64,000 nt of DNA from contig NZ_FNBE01000002.1 of the NCBI RefSeq assembly GCF_900102195.1, positions 248,001-312,000 of the forward strand, given 5' to 3'. Shown here in pieces: positions 31,495-40,706 of this stretch. Positions within the stretch are counted from its first letter, which is position 1. Every line of letters begins with the position of its first letter. The translations under genes were made by a program, and so were the position numbers. The DNA is from Pseudonocardia oroxyli. GTDB taxonomy: Bacteria; Actinomycetota; Actinomycetes; Mycobacteriales; Pseudonocardiaceae. The notes beneath the pieces were generated by a model. The model was not told where the DNA came from, did no database searches, and saw only the letters and a program-made list of their open reading frames with translations.

Positions 31495-33135
31495 TCACCG
31501 CAGCCGCTCCCTCAGCTCCCGCTTCACCACCTTGCCCGCGGCGGACACCGGGATCTCGTCGACCAACCGGATCTCCCGGATGCGCTTGTAGGGCAGGACC
31601 TGGGCGTTCACGGCGGCGCGGATCGCCTCGGCCTCCTCCTGGGTGCGACCCGGCGCCACGACGAACGCCACGGCGAGCTCGCCGACCTCCGGATCGGGCC
31701 GCCCGACCACGGCCGCCCCCACCACGCCGTCCTCGCGGAAGAGCAGCTCCTCCAGCTCGCGGGGGTACACGTTGTAGCCCTTGTAGAGCAGCATGTCCTT
31801 CGTGCGGTCGACGATCCGCAGGTAGCCGTCCTCGTCCAGCACGCCGACGTCCCCGGTGTGCAGCCAGCCGTCCCGCAGGGTCGCCGCGGTCTCCTCGGGG
31901 CGGTCCTTGTAGCCGATCATGACCTGCGGCCCGCGGATCACCACCTCGCCGGTCTCGCCGACCGGCACCGGCTCGCCGTCCGGGTCCACGACGCGGACCT
32001 CCGTGTCCGGCACCGGCACCCCGACCGTGCCCTGTCTGCGCAGCCCGGACCGGTTCGACGGGTTGGCGGTCGCCCCCATCGTGACCTCGGTGAGGCCGTA
32101 GCCCTCGGTGATCACGATGTCCTCGCCCCACTGGCGGTGCAGCGCCGCGATCATCTCGACGGGCAGTGGCGCGGCCCCCGAGCTGAGCGCACGGACGCTG
32201 GAGAGGTCCCGTTTCGCGAAGTCCGGATGGCGCAGCAGCGCCGCGTACAGCGGGGGAGCGCCGCCCATCGAGGTGGCCCGGAAGCGTTCGACGTCCGCGA
32301 GGTAGGCCGCCGGGTCGAACCGCTCGTGCAGGACGCTGGTGGTGCCCGAGAGCAGCGGGACGTTCAGCCCGCCGACGGTCCCCATCGCGTGGAACCAGGG
32401 GGTGACGTTGACGACGACGGACTGTCCGAGCCGCACCGGGTACTCCTCGGGCGGCCCCTGGTCGGCGAGCACGATCCCGCCGTCCGCGTCGAGGTCCCAG
32501 CGGGTGCCGCTGCCCAGGCAGGCGTACTGCAGGACGTTCGTGACGACGTTGCGGTGCGGCAGCATCACGCCCTTCGACCGGCCCGTGGTCCCGCCCGTGT
32601 AGGCCAGGTGCGCGAGCCCGTCCAGGTCGATGTCGATCTCGGGCGCCGTGGTGGGCGCGTCCGCGTGGAAGGCCTCGAAGTCGATCGCGGCGTGGTCGGC
32701 GGACCCGTGCTCGGCCAGGCGGACCGCCGGGTCCAGGCCCTGCTCGCGGTTCGTGACCAGCGCGAACCGCAGCGTCTGCACGGGCACCGCGGGGAACGCC
32801 TGCGCCCAGCTGACGATCGCCACGGCACCCGAGTCGGCGAGCTGAGCGGCCAGGTCCGCGGGCGGGAGCAACGGGTTCGCAGGCGTGAACGTGCCGCCCG
32901 CGAGCAGGATCCCGTAGTAGGCGATCGCGTACTGCGGGCAGTTGGGCAGGTGGATCGCGACGACGTCCCGGGGACGGATCCCCGCCTCGCGCAGGGCGTT
33001 CGCGAACGCGCACGCCCGCTCGTACAGCTGCGTGTAGGTCAGCTCGCGCGTGCCGTAGTGCAGGGCGACGCGGTCCTGCCAGCGCCGCGCCGAGCCCGCG
33101 AGCACCGCTCCCACCGGGACCTCGGGGTAGCTCAT
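31495..33135 (-). CDS. acyl-CoA ligase (AMP-binding, fatty acid or aryl acid)
   Basis: A 546-residue member of the ANL adenylating enzymes, which makes an acyl-AMP and then a CoA thioester. The P-loop-like motif is YTGGTTGRSKGVMLPHRN, the core ITEGYGLTE and the hinge region YKGYNVYPRELEELL. The C-terminal catalytic Lys segment (ISAAGKVVKRELR; here PVSAAGKVVKRELRERL) is intact. It resembles 4-coumarate- and long-chain-acid-type ligases. It overlaps the upstream P450 stop by ATGA, so the two probably act together, e.g. oxidising and then activating a lipid or steroid side chain. Confidence 0.92.
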   Translation of the reverse strand: MSYPEVPVGAVLAGSARRWQDRVALHYGTRELTYTQLYERACAFANALREAGIRPRDVVAIHLPNCPQYAIAYYGILLAGGTFTPANPLLPPADLAAQLADSGAVAIVSWAQAFPAVPVQTLRFALVTNREQGLDPAVRLAEHGSADHAAIDFEAFHADAPTTAPEIDIDLDGLAHLAYTGGTTGRSKGVMLPHRNVVTNVLQYACLGSGTRWDLDADGGIVLADQGPPEEYPVRLGQSVVVNVTPWFHAMGTVGGLNVPLLSGTTSVLHERFDPAAYLADVERFRATSMGGAPPLYAALLRHPDFAKRDLSSVRALSSGAAPLPVEMIAALHRQWGEDIVITEGYGLTEVTMGATANPSNRSGLRRQGTVGVPVPDTEVRVVDPDGEPVPVGETGEVVIRGPQVMIGYKDRPEETAATLRDGWLHTGDVGVLDEDGYLRIVDRTKDMLLYKGYNVYPRELEELLFREDGVVGAAVVGRPDPEVGELAVAFVVAPGRTQEEAEAIRAAVNAQVLPYKRIREIRLVDEIPVSAAGKVVKRELRERLR

Positions 33136-34394
33136 CGGGAACCGCCGGGGGTGAAGGAGACGGGCAGGTGCTTGATCCCGTTGATGAACATGGACTGCAG
33201 CCGCCGGGGCTCACCGGTGACCGCGATGTCCGGGATCCGGGTCAGCAGCTCGCGGAACATCACCGACATCTCGCGGCGGGCGAGGTGGGCGCCGAGGCAG
33301 AAGTGCGGGCCGGGGCCGCCGAACCCGACGTGCGGGTTGGGGGAGCGCCGCACGTCGAACCGGTCCGGGTCCGGGAAGTGGGCGGGGTCCCGGTTCGCGG
33401 CCCAGTAGAACAGCGCGACCTTGGCGCCCGCCTCGAGCGGGGTCTCGCCGAGGACGGCGGGCTCCGCGAGCGTGCGCCGCATGTAGATCACCGGCGAGGC
33501 CAGGCGGACGATCTCGTCGACGGCGGTCGGGGTGATGCCGTCGACGTCCGCGAGCCACACCGCGCGCTGGTCCGGGTTCTCGGTGAGCAGCTGCAGGCCC
33601 CAGCTGATCCCGTTGCGGGTGGTCTCGTTGCCCGCCACCACGAGCAGGATGAAGAAGCTCGCCAGCTCCTCCGGGGTGAGCCGCTCGCCGTCGAGCTCGG
33701 CGGTCACCAGGGCGGAGGTGAGGTCGTCCGTCGGGTTGCGCCTGCGCACCGCCCCGAGGTCCGTCATCAGCGCGGACAGCTCGCCGCCCGCGGTGAGCAG
33801 GGCGGTCACGACGTCCGTGCCCTCGGTCCGGTATTCCGGGTCCTGCGCGCCGAGGATGACGTTCGTGCGGTCGAACACGAAGCGGTGCTGGGACTCCGGG
33901 ATGCCCATCAGGTCGCACACGATCGTGAGCGGCAGGACCGCGGAGATCTCGGTGACCGCGTCGCACTCGCCGCGGTCGATCACGTCGTCGACGATCCGGG
34001 TGGCGGCCCGTTCCACGTCCTCGACGAGCATCCCCAGCCGGCGCGGGGTGAAGCCCCGGGACACGATGCGGCGCAGCCGGGCGTGCCGCGGGTCGTCGAG
34101 ATTGATCATGGAGCCGAAGAACTCGCGGAACTCCGGCGGCTGGTCCACCACCGAGGTGGCGCCCGCTCCCGAGGTGAACACCTGCGGGGTCCGGCTGGCC
34201 GTCACGACGTCGTCCAGGCGGGTCACCGCGTAGAAGCCGGGCCCGGGCGCCAGATAGCCGAAGTCCGGCTCGGCGTAGAACGCGACGGGATCGTGGTCGC
34301 GGAGCCAGGCGAAGGCCGCCGCCCGCTCCTCGACGGGGCGGGTCCAGAAGCCCTCGATGTCCGACAGGTCCGGGCGCTGGTGGGTGAGCGGCAT
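33132..34394 (-). CDS. cytochrome P450, CYP125/CYP142-like group
   Basis: A 420-residue P450. The I-helix is VVAGNETTRNGISWGL, the ExxR is DEIVRLASPV, and the heme signature is FGGPGPHFCLGAHLAR. The phrase SMINLDDPRHARLRRIVSRGFTPR is typical of mycobacterial steroid- and fatty-acid-oxidising P450s. It is coupled with the acyl-CoA ligase. This pairing is common for side-chain catabolism of sterols or branched lipids. Assignment to a specific CYP family needs alignment. Confidence 0.92.
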   Translation of the reverse strand: MPLTHQRPDLSDIEGFWTRPVEERAAAFAWLRDHDPVAFYAEPDFGYLAPGPGFYAVTRLDDVVTASRTPQVFTSGAGATSVVDQPPEFREFFGSMINLDDPRHARLRRIVSRGFTPRRLGMLVEDVERAATRIVDDVIDRGECDAVTEISAVLPLTIVCDLMGIPESQHRFVFDRTNVILGAQDPEYRTEGTDVVTALLTAGGELSALMTDLGAVRRRNPTDDLTSALVTAELDGERLTPEELASFFILLVVAGNETTRNGISWGLQLLTENPDQRAVWLADVDGITPTAVDEIVRLASPVIYMRRTLAEPAVLGETPLEAGAKVALFYWAANRDPAHFPDPDRFDVRRSPNPHVGFGGPGPHFCLGAHLARREMSVMFRELLTRIPDIAVTGEPRRLQSMFINGIKHLPVSFTPGGSR

Positions 34395-34445
34395 CCGTGC
34401 GGTCCTCCCCGCCGGTCGACGGTGACCGGCACCACAGCAGTCTAG

Positions 34446-37400
34446 TTACTGAACGGTCGCTCGGGGAGGGATGACGCCACGTTCGTACCCGATCGCCACG
34501 GCCTCGGTGCGGCTGGAGGCGCCGAGCTTGGCCATGACCCGGGACAGGTGCACCGAGACGGTCTTCTCGGAGATGTAGAGCGCCTCGCCCACCTGGCGGT
34601 TGGTGCGGCCCTCGGCGACCAGCTTCAGCACCGCGTGCTCCCGCGGGGTCAGCGGGCCCGCCCCGCTCGCCCCGCCGGTCGCGGGCTCGGCCGCCGAGAC
34701 GCCCGCCGACGGGGCCCGGGCGGCCGCGACCGCGGCGCCCGCCCGCTCGGCGGCGGCCCGCACCGCGGCGGCGAGGGGCTCGGCGCCGATCCGGTCGGCG
34801 ATCTCCAGCGCGGCCGCGAGGTCCGCGGCGGCCTCCTCGCGCAGCCTGCCCGCCGCTGCCCGATCGACCCGGGCCCGGTCGGTGCGTGCCCGGTCGACCT
34901 GGCCGCCCGCGAGCCGCAGCGCCGCCTCGGCCCGGCGCAGCAGGGCCTCGGCCTGGCGGTACACCTCGCCGTAGCCGAAGGCCTCGACGACCTCGCTCCA
35001 GACGGCCGGATCGTCCTCCCCGCGCACCCGGGCGGCCTCCGCGCGGGCCCGGGCGAGCCAGGCCCGGCCCTCCACCCCGACCACCCCGCTGCGAGGGGTC
35101 CCGTGCGCCGCCGCCGCCTCGGCGGTGCCGAGCAGGGTCTCGGCGGGACCCGCGGCCCCGCCGACGGGCAGCGCGGCGATCCCGAGCGCGGCGAGCGAGA
35201 TCGAGGCCAGGTGGTGCGGGACCAGCCGGTCCAGGTCGGCCAGCGCCGTCTCCACCCGGCGGATCGCCTCGGCGGTGTCCCCGCGCAGCCGGGCCGCCTC
35301 CGCGCCAGCCTGCCCCAGCAGCAGTACGACCTGGTCGTCCTGCTGGTCCCGCGAGTCCAGCGCACGCCAGCGTGCCTCCGCCTCGGCCAGCCGCCCGCGC
35401 CCCACGGCCACGAGCAGCCCGGCCGCGGCGAGCCGCCCCGCGATCGCGGGCCCCACCCGGGCGCCGCCGAGCCGGGCCGTGCGTTCGGCGGCGGCCCACT
35501 GCCCCGCCATGAACTCGCTGACGAGCTGGGCGACCCGCATGTCCATGCCGTAGGCGCTCCAGGTCGTGCCCGTCTCGGTGGCCCGCGCGCCGCCCGCCGC
35601 GAACTCCGCGGACGCCTCGGCCAGCGACCCCTCCTCCAGGAAGGACATCCCGCGGTTGTAGAAGATCCGCAGCTCCACGCCGGTGTTCGCGGACCCGCGG
35701 GCCTGCGGCAGCGCCTCGGTCAGCAGCTCCCGGCTGCGGGCGGGCCTGCCCTCGAACTCCTCGAGCACCGCCAGGCTGATCAGCGCGTCCGCCTCCACCG
35801 CCGCCACGTCCTGCAGGGCCTCGGTGAGCGCCAGGTCCGCCCGGCCCGCGCCCGCCTCCCACACCCCGGCCACCCCGACGATCGCCGCCGCGGCCCCGGC
35901 CGACCCGCGCAGCGCTTCGCGGGCGGCGCGGGCCACGCGCAGCGCCTCCTCGCCGTGCTCCCGCAGCTCCCCGACCTCGTCCGTCCGCCACAGCGCCCGG
36001 GCGAGGATGGCGTGCGCCCAGGCCAGCTCGGCCCCGGGCGGACGCCCCTCCAGCAGGGAGATCGCCTCGCGCGTGGCGGCGACCGCGCCCGGTCCGCCGT
36101 CCATGCGTTCGAGGAGCCGGATCGCGTGCCGCACCCGGACGTCCGCCGCGCGCTCGGGATCGTCCAGCCCGTCCGCCAGCTCGAGGGCGCGCCTGCTCAG
36201 GGCCAGACCGCGCTCGGGGTCCCCGGTCGCGCTCGCCGACCAGGCGGCCCACAGCGTGACCGTGAGCTCGTCCACGCCGGCCACGGCCTCCGCGTCCGGC
36301 ACGGCGGGCCACAGCTCGACCGCGCGTTCGGCGTGGCGCAGGACCTCCGCGGGCGCGCCGAGGCGGTCCGCGTCCCGCGCGGCCTGCACGCCCGCCGCGA
36401 GGGCGCGGGGCAGATCGTGCGCGGCCAGGGCGTGGTGTGCGAGCGCCGCGGCGGGCGAAGGCCCGAGCCGGGTGTCCCGGCCCTCCGGTCGGGCCATCCG
36501 CGCGGTGATCAGGTCGGCGTAGCGGGCGTGGAGGCGGCCCCGCTCGCCGGGCAGGAGGTCGGCGTAGACCGCCTCCCGGAGCAGGGCGTGGCGGAAGGCG
36601 AGCTCGCCGTGGGCGTCCGTCACCAGCACCTGGTGGGCCACCGCCTCGCGCACCGCCTCGGTGAACGCGCCCGGCTCCAGGTCGCCTGCCTCGGCGAGGG
36701 TGTCCTCCGCGACGCTGCGCCCGGCGACCGCGGCCACCCGCAGCACCTGGCGCGCGGGGGCGGGCAGCCGCTCGAAGCGGGCGAGCAACACGTCCGCCAG
36801 CGCCTCCGGCAGCCCCCCGCCGCCCGCGGCCGACACCAGCTCCTCGGCGAAGAACGCGTTCCCCTCGCTGCGCTCGGCCAGGCCGCGGAGCTCCGCCTCA
36901 CCGAGTCCCAGGTCCGCCGCCAGCGAGCTGACCAGCGCGAACGCGTCCGAGGGCGGGAGCGGTGCGAGGTCGAGCCGCTCGATCGCCGGGAGCCGCACGA
37001 GCTCGGCGAGCACCGGCCGCAGCGGGTGCCTGCGGTGCAGATCGTCCGCCCGGTAGGTCGCGACCACCAGGAGCCGCTGCTCGGCCAGCCGGGACAGCAG
37101 GAACACCAGCAGGTCCCGGCTGGAGCGGTCCGCCCAGTGCAGGTCCTCGACCACCGCCACCACCGGCCGGTCCAGCGCGCCGAGCGCCGAGAGCAGCGCC
37201 TCGAAGACCTGGAGCTGGCCCAGCTCCCGCCCCCCGCGCTCGGCGTCCGATCCGTCCGGGGTGAGCCTGCGCAGGCCGGGGTGCGCGGCGATCGGCTCGG
37301 GGCCGAGCTGGCCGACGATCTCGGTGAACGGCAGGTAGGGCAGCTCGGCCCCCGCCGTGTCGAGGCAACGGCCGACCAGCACCAGCGCGTCTCCCGCCGC

Positions 37401-37571
37401 GGCGGTCAGCTCCGCGACCAGCCGCGACTTGCCGACCCCCGCGTCCCCGGAGACCAGCACGCCGCCCGCCCGACCCGCCCTGGCCCGCTCCAGGGCGGCC
37501 AGGAGGACGGACCGCTCGGCCCGGCGGCCGACCAGTCCGATCCCCACTCCCGGTCTCGGCATGGTGGTCAT
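34446..37571 (-). CDS. large ATPase-LuxR (LAL) transcriptional regulator
   Basis: A 1041-residue LAL regulator. The Walker A motif GDAGVGKS (42-49) and a Walker B-type VVAVVEDLHWAD lie in the N-terminal ATPase. A long helical TPR-like middle follows. The C-terminal LuxR helix-turn-helix, LTPREHAVLKLVAEGRTNRQVGEALYISEKTVSVHLSRVM, binds DNA. Start ATG 37571; a second ATG at 37562 is possible. Such proteins sense a ligand through the TPR part and often control adjacent catabolic genes, here possibly the P450-ligase pair 50 bases downstream. Confidence 0.93.
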   Translation of the reverse strand: MTTMPRPGVGIGLVGRRAERSVLLAALERARAGRAGGVLVSGDAGVGKSRLVAELTAAAGDALVLVGRCLDTAGAELPYLPFTEIVGQLGPEPIAAHPGLRRLTPDGSDAERGGRELGQLQVFEALLSALGALDRPVVAVVEDLHWADRSSRDLLVFLLSRLAEQRLLVVATYRADDLHRRHPLRPVLAELVRLPAIERLDLAPLPPSDAFALVSSLAADLGLGEAELRGLAERSEGNAFFAEELVSAAGGGGLPEALADVLLARFERLPAPARQVLRVAAVAGRSVAEDTLAEAGDLEPGAFTEAVREAVAHQVLVTDAHGELAFRHALLREAVYADLLPGERGRLHARYADLITARMARPEGRDTRLGPSPAAALAHHALAAHDLPRALAAGVQAARDADRLGAPAEVLRHAERAVELWPAVPDAEAVAGVDELTVTLWAAWSASATGDPERGLALSRRALELADGLDDPERAADVRVRHAIRLLERMDGGPGAVAATREAISLLEGRPPGAELAWAHAILARALWRTDEVGELREHGEEALRVARAAREALRGSAGAAAAIVGVAGVWEAGAGRADLALTEALQDVAAVEADALISLAVLEEFEGRPARSRELLTEALPQARGSANTGVELRIFYNRGMSFLEEGSLAEASAEFAAGGARATETGTTWSAYGMDMRVAQLVSEFMAGQWAAAERTARLGGARVGPAIAGRLAAAGLLVAVGRGRLAEAEARWRALDSRDQQDDQVVLLLGQAGAEAARLRGDTAEAIRRVETALADLDRLVPHHLASISLAALGIAALPVGGAAGPAETLLGTAEAAAAHGTPRSGVVGVEGRAWLARARAEAARVRGEDDPAVWSEVVEAFGYGEVYRQAEALLRRAEAALRLAGGQVDRARTDRARVDRAAAGRLREEAAADLAAALEIADRIGAEPLAAAVRAAAERAGAAVAAARAPSAGVSAAEPATGGASGAGPLTPREHAVLKLVAEGRTNRQVGEALYISEKTVSVHLSRVMAKLGASSRTEAVAIGYERGVIPPRATVQ

Positions 37572-37648
37572 GCTCGCACGGCCCCCCGACGGAACCGCCC
37601 CCTCTCGGGCTCCGCCACCCGGGTTGTCCACAGGCCCGCGGGACGGGC

Positions 37649-37846
37649 TCAGCGGGCGGCGGCGGGCACCCGCCGCTGCGGCGGTGTGGGCTCGGGCGGG
37701 TGGGGTGGTGCCGGCGGAGCGGGCGCCCGCTCGCTGCGCCGCCACCGCCGGGCCAGGGCCGCCAGGCGGGCGGTGCGGGCCTCGGCCAGCAGCTCGCCGC
37801 GCCGCTCGTCCACCAGGGTCTGCAGGAAGGTCACGTCGGTACTCAT
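37649..37846 (-). CDS. small hypothetical protein with helical N-terminus
   Basis: A 65-residue protein. A helix (TFLQTLVDERRGELLAEART) leads to an Arg-rich stretch and a Pro-rich tail (APPAPPHPPEPTPP). ATG 37846 is preferred over 37894. It precedes the LAL gene on the same strand. No function assigned. Confidence 0.45.
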   Translation of the reverse strand: MSTDVTFLQTLVDERRGELLAEARTARLAALARRWRRSERAPAPPAPPHPPEPTPPQRRVPAAAR

Positions 37847-37954
37847 GACGAGAACACTCCGCCTGAGGCCCCCGCCCGGACATCGGGCGATCACGTACTC
37901 CTGCGGCCCGCGGCCGGGTGCGGGGTAAGGGGTGAGGCCTCAGCCCCGACCGCA

Positions 37955-37986
37955 GGGCCGACGTCAGGGCCGACGTCAGGGCCGAC
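37955..37986. repeat. 12-bp direct repeats
   Basis: GGGCCGACGTCA is present twice in tandem and followed by a partial third copy, GGGCCGAC. It lies between the small hypothetical gene and the rpmF stop. Probably a slippage product with no evident function. Confidence 0.75.
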
Positions 37987-38003
37987 CGCGGCCCGGGCCG
38001 CCC

Positions 38004-38168
38004 TCAGTCGCGCAGCAGGCCGCGCCGGTACGCCGGGACCAGCCGACGCGGCACCCGCAGGCGGCGCCCGTCGACCGTGATCTCCACCAGGTCCGGCGCC
38101 TGGGCCTTCCACTGCGCCCGCCGCGACCGCGTGTTGCTCCGGGACGTCCTCCGCTTCGGCACCGCCAT
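38004..38168 (-). CDS. rpmF: ribosomal protein bL32 (no zinc ribbon)
   Basis: A 54-residue bL32, starting [21 protein letters not shown]. Cysteines are absent, so it lacks the zinc ribbon found in many bacteria, as in mycobacterial bL32. It is encoded 1 base after the stop of the COG0523 gene and on the same strand. It may therefore be expressed with that gene under zinc control, although some actinobacteria have only this form. Confidence 0.95.
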   Translation of the reverse strand: MAVPKRRTSRSNTRSRRAQWKAQAPDLVEITVDGRRLRVPRRLVPAYRRGLLRD

Positions 38169-38169
38169 G

Positions 38170-39396
38170 TCAGTGCTCCTCTCCCCGGGCGAGCCCGGAC
38201 TCGGCGACCGTGTCGTCGGCGCGGACGCGCTCGTCGCACGGGTCGGTGTGGGCGAAGCCGAACGGGTCGGGGAACTCCCACGGTCCCGCCAGCTCCGCAT
38301 CGGTCAGCAGGGCGCCCTCCAGGGCCGCCCGTACGGCGTCGAGGCCCTCGGCGTCCAGGGCGTGGGCCAGCACCACCACGTCCTGCGCCCGGTCGCCGAA
38401 GCGCGGGTGCCAGCCGAGCGCGGCGATCGCCGCCCGCTCCGGCGGCACGGACTCCCAGGCGTCCGGCGACTGCTCGGCCAGCCACGTGCCCGCCCCGCCG
38501 ATCCGCAGCCCGCCGCCCGCCGACTCCAGCCACAGGACCTCCGCAGGCCGGGTGGCCAGCCAGATCCGTCCGCGCACCCGCACGATCCCCTCCAGCAGCA
38601 GGTCGATCGCCGCGTGCAGCCGGTCGGGGTGGAACGGTCGCCGCGCCGAGAACGCCAGCAGCCGGACGCCGCAGTCCGCCTCCAGCGGCGGGGAGCCGCG
38701 CAGCAGGGAGGCGTGCACGTCGTCGGGGTCGCCCCGGCGGGCCTCGGCGTGGGCCCGGCGCAGCAGCACCAGGTCGTCGTCCAGGGCCGCCAGGTGTGCC
38801 CGGATCGCGGTCGGGGCCAGCCGGGCCAGCACCGCGTCGGTGCGCGCCTGCTCCCAGGCGTCGACGGCGCCGGTGTGGACGATCAGGTCGGCGAACTCCG
38901 CCTGCGCGACGACGACCTGGGCGACGGTGCGGTCGTCGTCCGGCAGGTCGGCGAGCCCCCGCTCCCCGACCTGCTCGTCCCCGCTCGCGTCGTCCAGCCA
39001 GGTCCGGGCGTCGAGCGCGGTGACGACGCCGCGGACGTCCACCGCGTCGGCCAGGGGGCCGTCGCCGATCACGACGTGCTGCAGTGCCCAGCACACCTGC
39101 TCGGGTTCGAGCACCGGGTCGAGGTGCAGCACGATCCGCTCGACCCGCCCGGCCAGGGAGCGCACCAGCGGCAGCAGGTCGAGGCGCAGCGTGCAGGACA
39201 CGCAGTCGTGCGCGAGCCGCAGCGTCTCCCGGTCGTCCCGGTGCCGGTCGCGGATGCGCCGGCGCACGATCCCGGCCCCGACGTCGTCGAGCGCGTGGTG
39301 GATCACCACGGCGTCCGGGTCGGCGGTGCGGACGCGGTCGATCACCCGCTCGACGCCGACGGGTTCCAGACCGGTCACGACCAGCAGCTCGGTCAC
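38170..39396 (-). CDS. COG0523/CobW-like protein, Rv0106/Mrf-type
   Basis: A 408-residue protein resembling mycobacterial Rv0106 along its length: [19 protein letters not shown], then [17 protein letters not shown], then [28 protein letters not shown]. In M. smegmatis a related factor (Mrf) recruits a hibernation protein to zinc-free ribosomes. The nucleotide-binding loop, normally GxxGxGKT, is [12 protein letters not shown], so GKT is missing and GTP hydrolysis is doubtful. The CxxC of the family metal motif is kept. It diverges from the zinc-free ribosomal gene set across a Zur-like dyad. Confidence 0.85.
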   Translation of the reverse strand: MTELLVVTGLEPVGVERVIDRVRTADPDAVVIHHALDDVGAGIVRRRIRDRHRDDRETLRLAHDCVSCTLRLDLLPLVRSLAGRVERIVLHLDPVLEPEQVCWALQHVVIGDGPLADAVDVRGVVTALDARTWLDDASGDEQVGERGLADLPDDDRTVAQVVVAQAEFADLIVHTGAVDAWEQARTDAVLARLAPTAIRAHLAALDDDLVLLRRAHAEARRGDPDDVHASLLRGSPPLEADCGVRLLAFSARRPFHPDRLHAAIDLLLEGIVRVRGRIWLATRPAEVLWLESAGGGLRIGGAGTWLAEQSPDAWESVPPERAAIAALGWHPRFGDRAQDVVVLAHALDAEGLDAVRAALEGALLTDAELAGPWEFPDPFGFAHTDPCDERVRADDTVAESGLARGEEH

Positions 39397-39436
39397 GGTT
39401 CCTCCTCGGGAAGGGGTTCGGGGGGCGGGGTGTTAC

Positions 39437-39457
39437 TGTAAACGACAACCGTTTCCA
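39437..39457. promoter_or_regulatory. Zur-like operator between COG0523 and rpmG genes
   Basis: TGTAAACG (39437-39444) and CGTTTCCA (39450-39457) form a near-perfect dyad with a 5-base spacer, in an AT-rich patch of an otherwise GC-rich intergenic region. The position fits a Zur (FurB) site that represses both divergent transcripts when zinc is abundant. It is similar to, but not identical with, the 15-bp mycobacterial and streptomycete consensus. Confidence 0.6.
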
Positions 39458-39475
39458 TATCGAGAGGAGGGTGGC

Positions 39476-39646
39476 GTGGCAGCCAAGTCCGCCGCCGTGC
39501 GGCCGATCGTGAAGCTGCGTTCGACCGCTGGAACGGGCACGACCTACGTGACCCGCAAGAACCGCCGGAACGACCCGGACCGGCTGGTGCTCAAGAAGTA
39601 CGACCCGCGCGTGCGCGCGCACGTCGAGTTCAGGGAGGAGCGCTGA
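39476..39646 (+). CDS. rpmG: ribosomal protein bL33, zinc-independent form
   Basis: A 56-residue bL33. It starts [16 protein letters not shown] with GTG 39476, and continues [30 protein letters not shown]. There are no cysteines, so the zinc ribbon is absent. A second bL33 gene at 40707 encodes the zinc-binding form. Here the cysteine-free form begins a four-gene operon after a Zur-like site. It shares its last base with the ATG of rpsR (TGATG). Confidence 0.95.
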   Translation: MAAKSAAVRPIVKLRSTAGTGTTYVTRKNRRNDPDRLVLKKYDPRVRAHVEFREER

Positions 39647-39873
39647 TGCCGCGCCCCGACCGCCCGGTGCGCAAGAAGCGGAACCCGCTCAAGAAGGGTC
39701 AGGAGATCGACTGGAAGGACACCGCGCTGCTGCGCACCTTCATCTCCGACCGGGGCAAGATCCGGGCGCGCCGGGTGACCGGGCTCACTCCGGAGCAGCA
39801 GAAGCGGGTCGCGGTCGCCATCCGCAACGCCCGCGAGATGGCGCTGCTGCCCTACCCGGGGACCGGCCGGTGA
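39646..39873 (+). CDS. rpsR: ribosomal protein bS18, zinc-independent form
   Basis: A 75-residue bS18 with no cysteines, starting [19 protein letters not shown]. It contains [49 protein letters not shown], the family core. ATG 39646 overlaps the rpmG stop; its own stop overlaps the GTG of rpmB by 4 bases. It is one of the zinc-free paralogues that replace the standard proteins under zinc starvation. Confidence 0.95.
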   Translation: MPRPDRPVRKKRNPLKKGQEIDWKDTALLRTFISDRGKIRARRVTGLTPEQQKRVAVAIRNAREMALLPYPGTGR

Positions 39874-40100
39874 GGTGTCAGCTCACCGGCCGCGAGCCGG
39901 GCTTCGGGAAGCAGGTCTCGCACTCGCACGTCCGCACGAGCCGACGCTGGGACCCGAACGTGCAGGTCAAGTCGTACTGGCTGGCGTCGGAGGGGCGGCG
40001 GGTGCGGCTGCGGCTCTCGGCGAAGGGCATCAAGACCGTGGACAGGATCGGGATCGAGGCGGCCGTCGCCCGGATCCGCGCGCGGGGGGAGAAGGTCTGA
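39870..40100 (+). CDS. rpmB: ribosomal protein bL28, zinc-independent form
   Basis: A 76-residue bL28, with [30 protein letters not shown] near the start. Only one cysteine remains, so zinc binding by the usual CxxC pairs is lost. GTG 39870 overlaps the rpsR stop. The stop shares a base with the ATG of rpsN. It is part of the same zinc-starvation operon. Confidence 0.94.
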   Translation: MRCQLTGREPGFGKQVSHSHVRTSRRWDPNVQVKSYWLASEGRRVRLRLSAKGIKTVDRIGIEAAVARIRARGEKV

Positions 40101-40396
40101 TGGCGAGCACGGCGAAGATCGCCGCGAACGAGCGGCGCAAGAGGATCGTGGCCCGCCACGCCGAGCGCCGCCGCGAGCTCAAGGAGATCATCCGCACCGA
40201 CCCCGCGCGGCGCGCGGAGGCGCAGCGCGAGCTGAACCGCCAGCCGCGGGACGCGAGCGCCACGCGCGTCCGCAACCGGGACTCGACCGACGGCCGCCCG
40301 CGCGGCTACCTCGGCAAGTTCGGCGTCTCGCGGGTGCGGCTGCGGGAGCTCGCCCACGCCGGGATGCTGCCGGGAGTCACCAAGTCCAGCTGGTGA
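40100..40396 (+). CDS. rpsN: ribosomal protein uS14, zinc-independent long form
   Basis: A 98-residue uS14, the long cysteine-free type (zinc-binding uS14 is about 61 residues). It carries [41 protein letters not shown], the conserved end of the family. ATG 40100 overlaps the rpmB stop. It is the last gene of the set and is followed by a strong terminator. Confidence 0.95.
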   Translation: MASTAKIAANERRKRIVARHAERRRELKEIIRTDPARRAEAQRELNRQPRDASATRVRNRDSTDGRPRGYLGKFGVSRVRLRELAHAGMLPGVTKSSW

Positions 40397-40403
40397 GCGC
40401 GGT

Positions 40404-40430
40404 GCGGGACCCCCGTGCAGGGGGTCCCGC
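40404..40430 (+). terminator. terminator after the zinc-free ribosomal operon
   Basis: Perfect 11-base arms, GCGGGACCCCC and GGGGGTCCCGC, flank a 5-base loop. It starts 8 bases after the rpsN stop. A weak T content (GTTGTGTAG) follows downstream. Position supports termination of the four-gene transcript before the tRNA genes. Confidence 0.8.
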
Positions 40431-40486
40431 GCGGCGTTGTGTAGAGTTCTCCACGGCTCGCAGGGGCAACCCTGCAAGACCGCGCC

Positions 40487-40559
40487 GCCCCTTTAGCTCA
40501 GTCGGCAGAGCGTCTCCATGGTAAGGAGAAGGTCTACGGTTCGATTCCGTAAAGGGGCT
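40487..40559 (+). tRNA. tRNA-Thr (GGT)
   Basis: Seven-base acceptor arms GCCCCTT and AAGGGGC pair. The anticodon loop ATGGTAA gives GGT at 40520-40522. D-arm TAGCTCAGTCGGCAGAGC and T-arm TTCGATTCC are standard. Total length is 73. CCA is not encoded. A TAGAGT hexamer at 40442-40447 may be its -10. Confidence 0.97.
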
Positions 40560-40589
40560 CCGAGCGGGACTCGGTGACGAGGCTCGCAA

Positions 40590-40662
40590 GGCGGTGTAGC
40601 TCAGGTGGTAGAGCAAGCGGCTCATAATCGCTGTGTCGCCGGTTCAAGTCCGGCCACCGCTA
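40590..40662 (+). tRNA. tRNA-Met (CAT), elongator type
   Basis: The acceptor arms GGCGGTG and CACCGCT pair with a G-T at the first position. The anticodon loop CTCATAA gives CAT at 40623-40625. The anticodon stem lacks the three G-C pairs of the initiator, so it is an elongator. CCA is not encoded. It lies 30 bases after tRNA-Thr and is probably cotranscribed with it. Confidence 0.96.
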
Positions 40663-40706
40663 CACATTCGACGAACAACAGCTGGTCAGCAGGAAGAGGC
40701 ACTCCC

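Noticed and set aside
33211-36312. A 1033-codon minus-strand frame
   Set aside because: It spans the end of the P450 and most of the LAL gene in a different frame and shows Gly/Arg-rich low complexity without any motif.
34548-37928. A 1126-codon open frame on the plus strand
   Set aside because: It lies opposite the LAL regulator, which has clear Walker and LuxR motifs. The plus frame has only Arg, Gly, Gln and Pro-rich low-complexity sequence.
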